DNA of 8,520 nucleotides from Klebsiella pneumoniae. GTDB lineage: Bacteria; Pseudomonadota; Gammaproteobacteria; Ga0077536. Below, piece by piece: positions 1-5,203 of the stretch (positions are counted from its first letter, which is position 1; every line of letters begins with the position of its first letter). The DNA lies in NCBI GenBank assembly GCA_945873015.1, contig CAMCBY010000151.1, positions 1-8,520 of the forward strand, given 5' to 3'. Position numbers and translations under genes: made by a program. The notes beneath the pieces are model-generated. The model worked only from the letters and a program-made list of their open reading frames with translations, searched no databases and was not told where the DNA came from.

Positions 1-57
1 GACATCACGACTTTCATTACGACCGCCAAGGATGTGATGATCGGGATGTTCCCGTAG
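1..57 (+). CDS. C-terminal end of an unidentified protein (partial)
   Basis: Frame 1 from the left edge reads DITTFITTAKDVMIGMFP and stops at TAG (55-57). Nearly all codons end in G or C, as in the clear genes of the window, which supports real coding. Eighteen residues are too few to name a family, so no function is proposed. The stop codon lies inside the head (GTAG, 54-57) of a REP-like repeat, so the repeat supplies the end of this reading frame. The gene converges on the monooxygenase at 466-2076, with a repeat-filled gap between them. It could also be a chance open frame, since only 57 bases are visible. Confidence 0.5.
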   Translation, partial: DITTFITTAKDVMIGMFP

Positions 58-80
58 GTGCGAATTCATTCGCACATTCC
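54..80 (+). repeat. REP-like unit 1 (family A, forward)
   Basis: GTAG head followed by the 18-nt palindrome GTGCGAATTCATTCGCAC (58-75), which folds as a 7-bp stem GTGCGAA/TTCGCAC closed by a TTCA loop, then the tail ATTC. This is the family A reference unit in this window. GTAG-headed palindromes are the classical form of REP sequences mobilised by RAYT (TnpA-REP) proteins; that link is family knowledge, and no RAYT gene is in the window. It faces unit 2 tail-to-tail across about 30 nt. Confidence 0.85.
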
Positions 81-110
81 TACCCACACGAGAGCTCTGC
101 GCATCGGCAT

Positions 111-139
111 TGAATGTGCGATTGAAATCGCACCTACAG
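111..139 (-). repeat. REP-like unit 2 (family A, reverse)
   Basis: Inverted copy of unit 1. On the minus strand it reads head CTGTAG, stem GTGCGAT/ATCGCAC with loop TTCA, tail ATTC. The innermost stem pair is T-A instead of the A-T of unit 1, a compensatory change that keeps the hairpin. The tail flank GGCATTGAATG is shared, in inverted sense, with unit 5 at 2836-2862, so homology extends beyond the palindrome. Confidence 0.85.
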
Positions 140-154
140 GAGATCGTGCTCCTT

Positions 155-173
155 CTGTAGGTGCGAATTCATC
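155..173 (+). repeat. REP-like unit 3, left part (interrupted)
   Basis: Starts CTGTAG then GTGCGAATTCAT and stops in the right arm of the palindrome. Joining base 172 directly to base 441 recreates a complete, perfect family A unit with tail ATTC. The unit was therefore intact before the element at 174-433 inserted. It lies head-to-head with unit 2, 15 nt away. Confidence 0.85.
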
Positions 174-193
174 GGGTGTAGGTCTCAAACTGA
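174..193 (+). repeat. Left terminal inverted repeat of the insertion
   Basis: GGGTGTAGGTCTCAAACTGA; pairs with 414-433 with a single mismatch (C versus G at position 13). Base 173 (C) lies between it and the AATTCAT duplication and probably belongs to an 8-bp target duplication with one changed base. Confidence 0.8.
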
Positions 194-212
194 GCGTCGG
201 CACGTGATCTTC

Positions 213-240
213 TGTGGGTCAGACTTCAGTCTGACATTCA
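213..240 (+). repeat. REP-like unit B1 (family B, forward)
   Basis: Head TGTGG, then the perfect palindrome GTCAGACTTCAGTCTGAC (218-235), folding as stem GTCAGAC/GTCTGAC with loop TTCA, then tail ATTC. The layout is the same as family A (7-bp stem starting GT and ending AC, TTCA loop, ATTC tail) but the stem sequence differs. It lies within the insertion element. Confidence 0.8.
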
Positions 241-273
241 CAGGCGATTGGCGGCAGGAGGCTTTCACGACAG

Positions 274-297
274 TGTCAGACTGAAGTCTGACCCACA
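274..297 (-). repeat. REP-like unit B2 (family B, reverse)
   Basis: Inverted copy of B1; its head, stem and TTCA loop are identical when read on the minus strand (TGTGG head at 293-297). The tail differs (ACTG instead of ATTC). B1 and B2 face each other tail-to-tail with about 33 nt between, like the family A pairs, and could also pair with each other as one long hairpin. Confidence 0.8.
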
Positions 298-320
298 ATG
301 ACCTGAACGATCGTGCCGGT

Positions 321-405
321 GCGATATCGCGCTTAATACGGCTATGGGTCCCTACCGATCCCAGTTTGTTGCCGGGATTAAGCTTGGCACTACCAAGCGC
401 TTGGT
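321..405. other. Palindrome-rich segment of the insertion element
   Basis: Contains a perfect 10-bp palindrome GCGATATCGC (321-330), an imperfect pair of arms GCTTAATACGGC (331-342) and GCCGGGATTAAGC (371-383), and a perfect 14-bp palindrome ACCAAGCGCTTGGT (392-405). No reading frame is supported. This may be a folded DNA/RNA end structure of the mobile element; the function is unknown. Confidence 0.5.
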
Positions 406-413
406 TCGTAACA

Positions 414-433
414 TCAGTTTCAGACCTACACCC
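414..433 (-). repeat. Right terminal inverted repeat of the insertion
   Basis: Read on the minus strand it is GGGTGTAGGTCTGAAACTGA, matching the left end at 174-193 in 19 of 20 positions. It is followed directly by the second AATTCAT copy (434-440). Confidence 0.8.
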
Positions 434-450
434 AATTCATTCGCACATTC
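434..450 (+). repeat. REP-like unit 3, right part (interrupted)
   Basis: AATTCAT duplicate followed by TCGCAC and the tail ATTC, completing the unit that begins at 155. It ends 15 nt from the stop codon of the monooxygenase gene. The intervening 455-465 is the small palindrome GAGCACTGCTC, with no T-run that would make a classical terminator. Confidence 0.85.
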
Positions 451-465
451 GGGTGAGCACTGCTC

Positions 466-2076
466 TCAGCGGAAGATGCTGTCCTTGTAGCCCTCGGCGG
501 CGACCTTGTCGCAGGCATGACGATAAGTGCTGGCGCCGCCGACATAGGCGAGCAGGCGTTTCGGTTTGCCGTCGATGTTGGAGCCCATGTACCAGGATTT
601 GGTATTGGGCACGAGGGTCGCGTTGGCGAGTTCGTCGTGATGTTCGCCCCATGCTGCTTCGGCGGCGGCACTCGGTTCGATGGAGCTGGCCTGTTTGCCC
701 AAGGTGTAGGTGATGCAGTTGCTGATCCAGTCGGCCTGCTGCTGTGAGCAGGTCGGCACGTTGCAGAACGCGGCGGCTGGCGACAGCGGTGCCATGATCA
801 TGAACATGTTCGGGAAACCATGCACCTGCAGGCCCATCCACGCGCGGATGCCGTCCTGCGCCCATGCGTCTTTCAACAGCAGGCGATCGCGGCCGCGGAT
901 ATCGATGGCGGTCAGCGCGCCGGTGCCGGCATCGAAGCCGGTCGCAAAAATCATCATGTCGAGGGCCTGTTCGCCGTCGCTGGTTTTGACGCCGCCGGCG
1001 GTGAAACGCTCGATAGGTGTCGCGGTGGTATCGACCAGCGTCACATTGGGCTGGTTGAAGACCTCGTAGTAGCCCGACTCTAGCGGCACGCGGCGCGTGC
1101 CGAAGCCGTAGTCAGTCGGGGTCAGTCTGGCGGCGACCGCCGGGTCTTGCACCCGCTCGCGAATGCGCTCGCGCACGAATTCCGATACGTAGTCGTTCAC
1201 CACTTGATCGGCGAACAATTCACCGAAAGCGCCGACCCAGAATTTGAGCGAACCATCGGCCCAGTATTCCCACAGCCGCGCTTCGCGTTCGGCGGGCGTC
1301 AGATCGGCGAACAGCACCGTACCGAAGTCATAGTCATTGCCGGTAAAGGTGTTGTGCACCAGTTCCTTCATCTGCGGATACTGCGCACGTAACTCGGCCA
1401 TGCGCGCGGCATCGTATTTGGGATTGCGCATCGGAATCGCATAGGTCGGCGTGCGCTGGAACACCGTGAGATGGGCGACCTGCGGTGCGATGGTCTGAAT
1501 GACCTGGATGCCGGTCGCGCCGGTGCCCATCACGCCGACCCGCTTGCCGCTGAAATCCACCGGCTCGCGCGGCCAGCGCGCGGTATGGAAGGAGATGCCC
1601 TTAAAGTCCCCATAACCCGCGAAATTCGGAATGGTCGGCGTCGACAGGCCGCCGGTAGCCATCACCAGAAACTGAGTATGGAGTTGCTCGCCGGCCTGGG
1701 TTGTGACCGTCCAGCGGGCGCTGGCCTCGTCGAAATCGGCGGCCGCCACGCGGGTGTTGAACTGGATGTCGTCGCGCAGGGCGAACTTGTCCGCCACGTA
1801 GTTCAAATAGCGCTCGGTCTCGGCCTGCGCCGGGTAGCGTTCGCTCCAGTTCCATTCGTTCAGCAGTTCGTCGGAAAACCAGTATTGGTAGCACTCGGCG
1901 GTGGAGTCGCAGCGCGCGCCCGGATAACGGTTCCAGTACCAGGTGCCGGCCACACCGCTGCCGGCTTCAAGCACGCGCACCTTGAGGCCGCGCGTGCGCA
2001 ATTGCTGCAGTAGATACATGCCGGACAAACCGGCGCCGACCACGATCACATCGAAACTATCTTGCGCAACACTCAC
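466..2076 (-). CDS. Type I Baeyer-Villiger monooxygenase (flavin-dependent)
   Basis: Expected to insert one oxygen atom from O2 next to a ketone carbonyl, giving an ester or lactone, using FAD and NADPH in the cytoplasm. Residues below count from the GTG at 2076 (536 aa). The FAD-binding Rossmann motif GAGLSG is at 14-19, GTWYWNRYPGARCD at 44-57, the diagnostic BVMO fingerprint FKGISFHTARWP at 158-169, the NADPH Rossmann motif GTGATG at 184-189, and FGTRR at 325-329 aligns from memory with the active-site arginine region of phenylacetone monooxygenase. The C-terminus (SWYMGSNIDGKP, YVGGASTYR) is typical and the length is normal. The frame opens to a GTG at 2106, but GGGAG (2089-2085) lies 8 nt before the GTG at 2076 and the earlier start has no ribosome site. 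Substrate cannot be read from sequence. It is divergent from the SRPBCC gene. Confidence 0.93.
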   Translation of the reverse strand: MSVAQDSFDVIVVGAGLSGMYLLQQLRTRGLKVRVLEAGSGVAGTWYWNRYPGARCDSTAECYQYWFSDELLNEWNWSERYPAQAETERYLNYVADKFALRDDIQFNTRVAAADFDEASARWTVTTQAGEQLHTQFLVMATGGLSTPTIPNFAGYGDFKGISFHTARWPREPVDFSGKRVGVMGTGATGIQVIQTIAPQVAHLTVFQRTPTYAIPMRNPKYDAARMAELRAQYPQMKELVHNTFTGNDYDFGTVLFADLTPAEREARLWEYWADGSLKFWVGAFGELFADQVVNDYVSEFVRERIRERVQDPAVAARLTPTDYGFGTRRVPLESGYYEVFNQPNVTLVDTTATPIERFTAGGVKTSDGEQALDMMIFATGFDAGTGALTAIDIRGRDRLLLKDAWAQDGIRAWMGLQVHGFPNMFMIMAPLSPAAAFCNVPTCSQQQADWISNCITYTLGKQASSIEPSAAAEAAWGEHHDELANATLVPNTKSWYMGSNIDGKPKRLLAYVGGASTYRHACDKVAAEGYKDSIFR

Positions 2077-2325
2077 AAACCGCACTCCCGGATAAAACCA
2101 TGACACCTGAAAACGCTTGAATCAATGCCTGCCGCACGCGGGCCCGCTGATGGATGCGGCCGCTGCTCGCGGGGTCGGCGATTCTAACCCGTTGCCGCGC
2201 CGACGCTGAGCCGCGCCGATGGGCAGTAGTTTTTCGCCACTCTGTTAGGGTGCGAGCCGTGCAGTGATGCACAATGACCCACGTCTATCCATGTCCACTC
2301 ACGTTTACCCAGGGGAGAACCTGCC
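2077..2325. promoter_or_regulatory. Divergent intergenic region (monooxygenase / SRPBCC)
   Basis: This must hold the promoters of both neighbouring genes. On the minus strand TAGAAT (2186-2181) resembles a -10 box but has no good -35 box. On the plus strand CACAAT (2270-2275) is a weak -10 candidate. GTGCAGTGATGCAC (2259-2272) is an interrupted palindrome with 5-bp arms that could be an operator. AGGGGAG (2311-2317) is the ribosome site of the SRPBCC gene. No REP-like unit occurs here, unlike the other larger gaps. Confidence 0.3.
2085..2089 (-). promoter_or_regulatory. Ribosome binding site deciding the monooxygenase start
   Basis: GGGAG on the minus strand, 8 nt before the GTG at 2076-2074. 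No comparable purine motif precedes the upstream in-frame GTG at 2106, so the ten extra residues are probably not translated. Confidence 0.6.
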
Positions 2326-2790
2326 ATGCCCGTCGCCGTCCTCGAACGCACCGTCAACGCACCTCATCAATACGTCTGGGACTGGCTGGCGGATTTCGGC
2401 GCCCTCGACAAACTTCACCCGCCCGGCAACCTGACCGAGTTCAGTTGTGAAGGTAATACCATTGGCTCGCGTCGTTTTGCGGTATTCAAGCCGGAGCTCG
2501 GCATCGAGGGGCAGATCATCGAGCGCCTCGATGTCGCCTGCGCGCCGCATGTCATCGTCTACTCCATCGTCGAGAATTATCCGTTACCGATGCTCGACTA
2601 TGTGGCGGTGGTGAATTTCTCCACCATTGACGCGAGCCACACCAAGGTGCGCTGGGAAGGTCATTACACCGAGAACGGCCTGCCGGCCGAGCAAATGAAC
2701 GGCGCGCTGCGGGATTTCTACGAGTTGTTCCTTGGGAATATCGAAAAGGCGTATGCGCTGGGGCGCAAGGTGGGCCAGACGCCTTATTGA
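2326..2790 (+). CDS. SRPBCC (START/Bet v1-like) ligand-binding family protein
   Basis: A 154-residue protein with the outline of the polyketide cyclase/MxaD-like branch of the SRPBCC fold: an N-terminal strand and helix (VLERTVNAPHQYVWDWLADFGALDKLHP, residues 5-32), a central run of antiparallel strands including GSRRFAVF (47-54), VIVYSIVENYPLP (77-89) and THTKVRWEGHYTE-like strand (about 105-117), and a long C-terminal helix (about 121-148). Such folds enclose a hydrophobic cavity for lipids, sterols or aromatic intermediates; some are enzymes, many are uncharacterised. No catalytic residue can be pointed to. No signal peptide is seen, so it is probably cytoplasmic. The ATG start is supported by AGGGGAG 8 nt upstream. 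It is divergent from the monooxygenase, so co-regulation is possible but unproven. Its stop is 16 nt from a REP-like cluster. Confidence 0.85.
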   Translation: MPVAVLERTVNAPHQYVWDWLADFGALDKLHPPGNLTEFSCEGNTIGSRRFAVFKPELGIEGQIIERLDVACAPHVIVYSIVENYPLPMLDYVAVVNFSTIDASHTKVRWEGHYTENGLPAEQMNGALRDFYELFLGNIEKAYALGRKVGQTPY

Positions 2791-2806
2791 GGATGGGGTG
2801 TGCGAT

Positions 2807-2834
2807 GAATGTGCGATTAAAATCGCACCTGCAG
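2807..2834 (-). repeat. REP-like unit 4 (family A, reverse)
   Basis: On the minus strand: head CTGCAG (variant of TGTAG), stem GTGCGAT/ATCGCAC, loop TTTA, tail ATTC. The innermost T-A stem pair is as in unit 2. It lies head-to-head with unit 5, with one base between them, and starts 16 nt after the SRPBCC stop. Confidence 0.85.
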
Positions 2835-2835
2835 G

Positions 2836-2862
2836 TGTAGGTGCGAATTCATTCGCACATTC
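2836..2862 (+). repeat. REP-like unit 5 (family A, forward)
   Basis: Identical to unit 1 over head, stem, loop and tail (TGTAG, GTGCGAA/TTCGCAC, TTCA, ATTC). The flank after the tail (AATGCC) matches the inverted flank of unit 2, showing extended homology between the two clusters. Confidence 0.88.
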
Positions 2863-2883
2863 AATGCCAGAGCATGCAAAGAA

Positions 2884-2909
2884 AGGTGCGATTAAATTCG
2901 CACCTGCGG
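2884..2909 (-). repeat. REP-like unit 6 (family A, degenerate)
   Basis: On the minus strand: GCAGG-type head, GTGCGAA then TTTA then ATCGCAC, followed by CTTTC rather than ATTC. The innermost stem pair is mismatched (A-A), the only family A unit here with a broken pair. Its head is 3 nt from the TAA stop of the GST gene (2915-2913). Confidence 0.8.
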
Positions 2910-2912
2910 GCG

Positions 2913-3515
2913 TTACAGTGCTGCGGCTTTCACCAGCGCCGGGCGCGCGGCGAGGCGTTTGGAGTAGGCGTCGAGTTTGGCGAATTTTTCGTCAATGATG
3001 CCGAAGCTGCGCGCCGCATTTAAGGTAAAACCCATCATGATGTCGGCGGCCGAGAAACCACTCGGCAGCAGATAATCGTGATCTCCCATGTGCTTTTCGA
3101 GGAACTCGAAAGCAACCGCGGCACGCACCTGGGCATCGGCGATGATGGCCGCATTCTGCTCGGCGTCCTGTCGATAGAGCTTCATCCACACCACCACCGA
3201 GACCGGCGCAAATGCGGTGCTCTCGGCGAAATGCAGCCATTGCAGATAGGCGGGCCGGTCGCCATGACCGACAGCCGGTGCGAGACGGCCATTGCCATAA
3301 CGCTCGAGGATGTATTCGACCATCGCGCCCGATTCAAACATGGTCATGTCATCGTCGCTCAAGGCCGGCACCTTGCCGAAAGGTGCGCTCTGGCCAAAGG
3401 GCATGGGTTTGGGCGTGAACGCGACCTTCTCGATTTCGTAGGGCAAACCCAGTTCTTCGAGCAACCACAGGATACGAATGGAACGGGTACGCGGTGCGTG
3501 ATAGACCTTGAGCAT
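2913..3515 (-). CDS. Glutathione S-transferase family protein
   Basis: A 200-residue cytosolic GST, normal length for bacterial members. The N-terminal thioredoxin-like domain (1-80) begins MLKVYHAPRTRSIRILWLLEELGLP and has the cis-proline segment FGKVPAL (Pro50) and the glutathione-contacting pair Glu61-Ser62 (ESGAMVEYI). The helical C-terminal domain carries the conserved folding motif SAADIMMG (155-162). Ser12 or Thr10 near the first helix are candidates for the thiolate-activating position, by inference. These enzymes conjugate or isomerise electrophiles with glutathione, or reduce peroxides; the substrate is unknown. AGGGGA (3527-3522) is 6 nt before the ATG. The gene follows the lipoprotein gene by 27 nt with no terminator between, so it is probably the last gene of the transporter operon. 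Confidence 0.9.
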   Translation of the reverse strand: MLKVYHAPRTRSIRILWLLEELGLPYEIEKVAFTPKPMPFGQSAPFGKVPALSDDDMTMFESGAMVEYILERYGNGRLAPAVGHGDRPAYLQWLHFAESTAFAPVSVVVWMKLYRQDAEQNAAIIADAQVRAAVAFEFLEKHMGDHDYLLPSGFSAADIMMGFTLNAARSFGIIDEKFAKLDAYSKRLAARPALVKAAAL

Positions 3516-3542
3516 GGTGTTTCCCCTTTGTGTGGACGGCGC

Positions 3543-4145
3543 TCAGGGCGCCTGTAATTGCGACGCGATAGTGGTGGCGAGCGCGGCCACCGCGCCGTTG
3601 GCGGCGGCGACCAGCGCATCGTAATCATCTTGTTTGCCGTTGACGGGTATGTCGATATCAAGCACGCGGGTATCGACGCTCTGCTCGGCATCAAGCGCGC
3701 TCACGCTCCAGCGCGCACTCAAGTGAAAACTGCCACTGGCGTCGCGCTCGAAGCGCGTGACATCGAGACGCACCTGGCGTTGCAGGGTGAGCGTGCTGCG
3801 CCACGGATGCAGCGCCACACTCTGATCCGGCAAGGCCCGCTCGAGCGCGGTATGCAGGGCGCGTGCAAACGATGCCGCCAGTGGTTCGGCCCAGCGATGT
3901 TCATTGGACAGCACCAGACGTGAGTCGCTGGCACGCGTGACTATCTGCGGGCGGTCGAGGTATTCGGGCAAGGTGATTGGCCCGAGGCCGAGCGTCGGGC
4001 CGGCGCGCATGCGCTCGCCGGCTGCACCCGCGGGCGCACTCAGCACGTAATAATCCGGCTTTGGTGTATGTGCGCAGCCAGCGAGCAGCAGGACACACAG
4101 CGCCAGCCCTGAGCTGGCACGCGATAACAGGGCAGGTCTCGTCAT
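3543..4145 (-). CDS. PqiC-like ABC-transport auxiliary lipoprotein
   Basis: A 200-residue protein starting with a lipoprotein signal peptide: basic MTRPALLSR, hydrophobic stretch, and lipobox LAGC with Cys24 as the lipidation site. Residue 25 is Ala, so the Asp+2 inner-membrane retention signal is absent and outer-membrane delivery is expected. The mature part has hallmarks of the ABC_trans_aux (DUF330/PqiC) family: YYVLSAP (32-38), PEYLDRPQIVTR (59-70) and NEHRWAEPL (81-89). In E. coli PqiABC the homologue pairs with an MCE protein bridging the two membranes. The start overlaps the MCE gene stop by ATGA (4145-4142), pointing to translational coupling, and AAGGA (4158-4154) lies 8 nt upstream. 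The protein probably receives or anchors the outer-membrane end of the transport path. Confidence 0.9.
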   Translation of the reverse strand: MTRPALLSRASSGLALCVLLLAGCAHTPKPDYYVLSAPAGAAGERMRAGPTLGLGPITLPEYLDRPQIVTRASDSRLVLSNEHRWAEPLAASFARALHTALERALPDQSVALHPWRSTLTLQRQVRLDVTRFERDASGSFHLSARWSVSALDAEQSVDTRVLDIDIPVNGKQDDYDALVAAANGAVAALATTIASQLQAP

Positions 4146-5203
4146 TGCGCTGATCCTTCGCTGCGCCGTCCACGGAGCAACGATTCGGGCTGGGTTTCGA
4201 TGGCTTCGGCCAACACGCGCAACGCGCGTGCAGCGGCGGTGGTTTCTTTCAGCACCGCGTTCAGGCGTGCGGTGGTGACGGAGTCCTCGCCGGACATTGC
4301 ACGCAGGCTGCGCGCTGTGGCGGCGAGTTCCTCGCTGGCGCGGGTCAGGGCCAGCACCGGTCCGGCATCGGCGCGCGTCAGCGCCGCGATATTGCTCGCG
4401 CCAGCGTCGATGCTGGCGAGTGTTTTGCGGCCGACTTTGAGCGTCTCGGTGCTTTCCTCGAGTGCGCTGCGAGTGGTGCGCAAGGTGGCCGCGGCTTCGT
4501 CCATGACGGTGCGCACGTCGTCGGTGACCTTGCTGGTGCGGTTGTCGAGCTGCGCGGTGAGCGAGGCCAGATGGTCGAGCGTGGCGTCGAGATTCTCGAG
4601 TGCGTGGCCAGCGGCCGGCGACGATACCAGGCTGCGCACCGAGGCCGAGATGGTCGAGATGTCGTCTACCAGTTTCTCGACGTTGAGTTTGTCGAGTTTG
4701 TTGGTGAGTTCTTCGACTTCGGTCGGCAAGGTCGGGATCTCGCGCGGGCCGTTGTCCTTGCCGTGATAGGTGGCGGCTTTGTCAGGGTAGAAATCGAGGT
4801 CGATATACAACTGCCCGGTGAGAAAACTCCAGGTCTTCAGCCGCGCGCGCAGGCCGCGTTTGATCAAGTCGTTGTTCTCGGTCAGCGAGGTGAGCGGCAC
4901 GTTGTCGCCTTCGAGATTCTTGAGCGCATATTCGTCGGTACGGATGACGACCGGCACCAGGAAGTCGAAACTCTGCTCATCGACCGACAGACCGATGCTC
5001 TGCACCGTGCCTATCTTCACGCCGCGAAACACCGCCAGCGAGCCGACCTGCAGGCCGGTGGTCGAACCTTCGAAATACATGATGTAGGACGGCCGGTCGC
5101 GCCAGAAACCACCGTCAGCAAGCAGAATGACCGCCGCCACCAGTAACGCCGCCGCGCCGAGTACGAACGCACCGACCAGTTTCGGATTGGCCTGTTTGCT
5201 CAT
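4142..5203 (-). CDS. mlaD: MlaD-type MCE substrate-binding protein
   Basis: A 353-residue protein with a single N-terminal membrane anchor (about 9-29, LVGAFVLGAAALLVAAVILLA) and an MCE domain (about 36-135) showing VGSLAVFRGVKIGTVQSIGL (53-72), the core motif of the family. After it come a long helical, coiled-coil-like segment (about 160-335) and the ending LAEAIETQPESLLRGR, common in MlaD/PqiB relatives. MCE domains form hexameric rings that hold a hydrophobic tunnel for phospholipids or other lipids in the periplasm. It is about twice the length of E. coli MlaD (183 aa); the extra helical region may form a longer tube towards the outer membrane, by inference. Its start overlaps the ATPase stop by four bases (5200-5203) and its stop overlaps the lipoprotein start. 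The symbol is by family, not proven orthology. Confidence 0.9.
   Translation of the reverse strand: MSKQANPKLVGAFVLGAAALLVAAVILLADGGFWRDRPSYIMYFEGSTTGLQVGSLAVFRGVKIGTVQSIGLSVDEQSFDFLVPVVIRTDEYALKNLEGDNVPLTSLTENNDLIKRGLRARLKTWSFLTGQLYIDLDFYPDKAATYHGKDNGPREIPTLPTEVEELTNKLDKLNVEKLVDDISTISASVRSLVSSPAAGHALENLDATLDHLASLTAQLDNRTSKVTDDVRTVMDEAAATLRTTRSALEESTETLKVGRKTLASIDAGASNIAALTRADAGPVLALTRASEELAATARSLRAMSGEDSVTTARLNAVLKETTAAARALRVLAEAIETQPESLLRGRRSEGSAQ

Larger units (their letters stand above)
174..433. mobile_element. ~260-bp MITE-like insertion inside a REP unit
   Basis: Bounded by 20-bp inverted repeats (174-193 and 414-433) that match at 19 of 20 positions. It is flanked by a direct duplication AATTCAT (166-172 and 434-440), extendable to 8 bp with one mismatch (AATTCATC versus AATTCATT). 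Removing the element and one duplicate restores an intact REP unit, so insertion is well supported. It contains no open frame of useful size, so it would be non-autonomous. Inside are two inverted family B REP-like units (213-297), framed by the imperfect arms CGGCACGTGATC (198-209) and GATCGTGCCG (309-318), and a palindrome-rich part (321-405). I cannot assign an IS family from the ends. Both ends carry TGTAGG (177-182 and its complement at 425-430), resembling the REP head. Confidence 0.75.

Noticed and set aside
54..297. CRISPR array from repeated ~27-nt units
   Set aside because: Units alternate in orientation, are scattered over three gaps, have irregular short spacings and strong internal palindromes; no cas genes or regular spacer length.
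321..405. Integron attC-like site from the nested arms
   Set aside because: No conserved core-site motifs (GTTRRRY/RYYYAAC) at suitable positions, and no integrase or cassette genes nearby.
366..713. Plus-strand 115-aa reading frame starting in the repeat region
   Set aside because: Mostly antisense to the monooxygenase gene, arginine/cysteine-rich low-complexity translation typical of a shadow frame in high-GC DNA, with no recognisable domain.
2259..2272. Operator GTGCAGTGATGCAC in the divergent gap
   Set aside because: Only a 5-bp arm palindrome, single copy, and no regulator gene in view; kept only as a weak note in the intergenic entry.
2884..2915. Rho-independent terminators at the REP hairpins
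   Set aside because: The stems are short (7 bp) and none is followed by a run of T on the transcribed strand; they may still affect transcript ends but do not meet the usual criteria.
4571..5146. Plus-strand 191-aa reading frame opposite the MCE gene (and similar antisense frames at 1471-2013, 5909-6337 and 7446-7847)
   Set aside because: All lie fully opposite genes with clear family motifs; their translations show no domain and follow the codon bias of the opposite strand.
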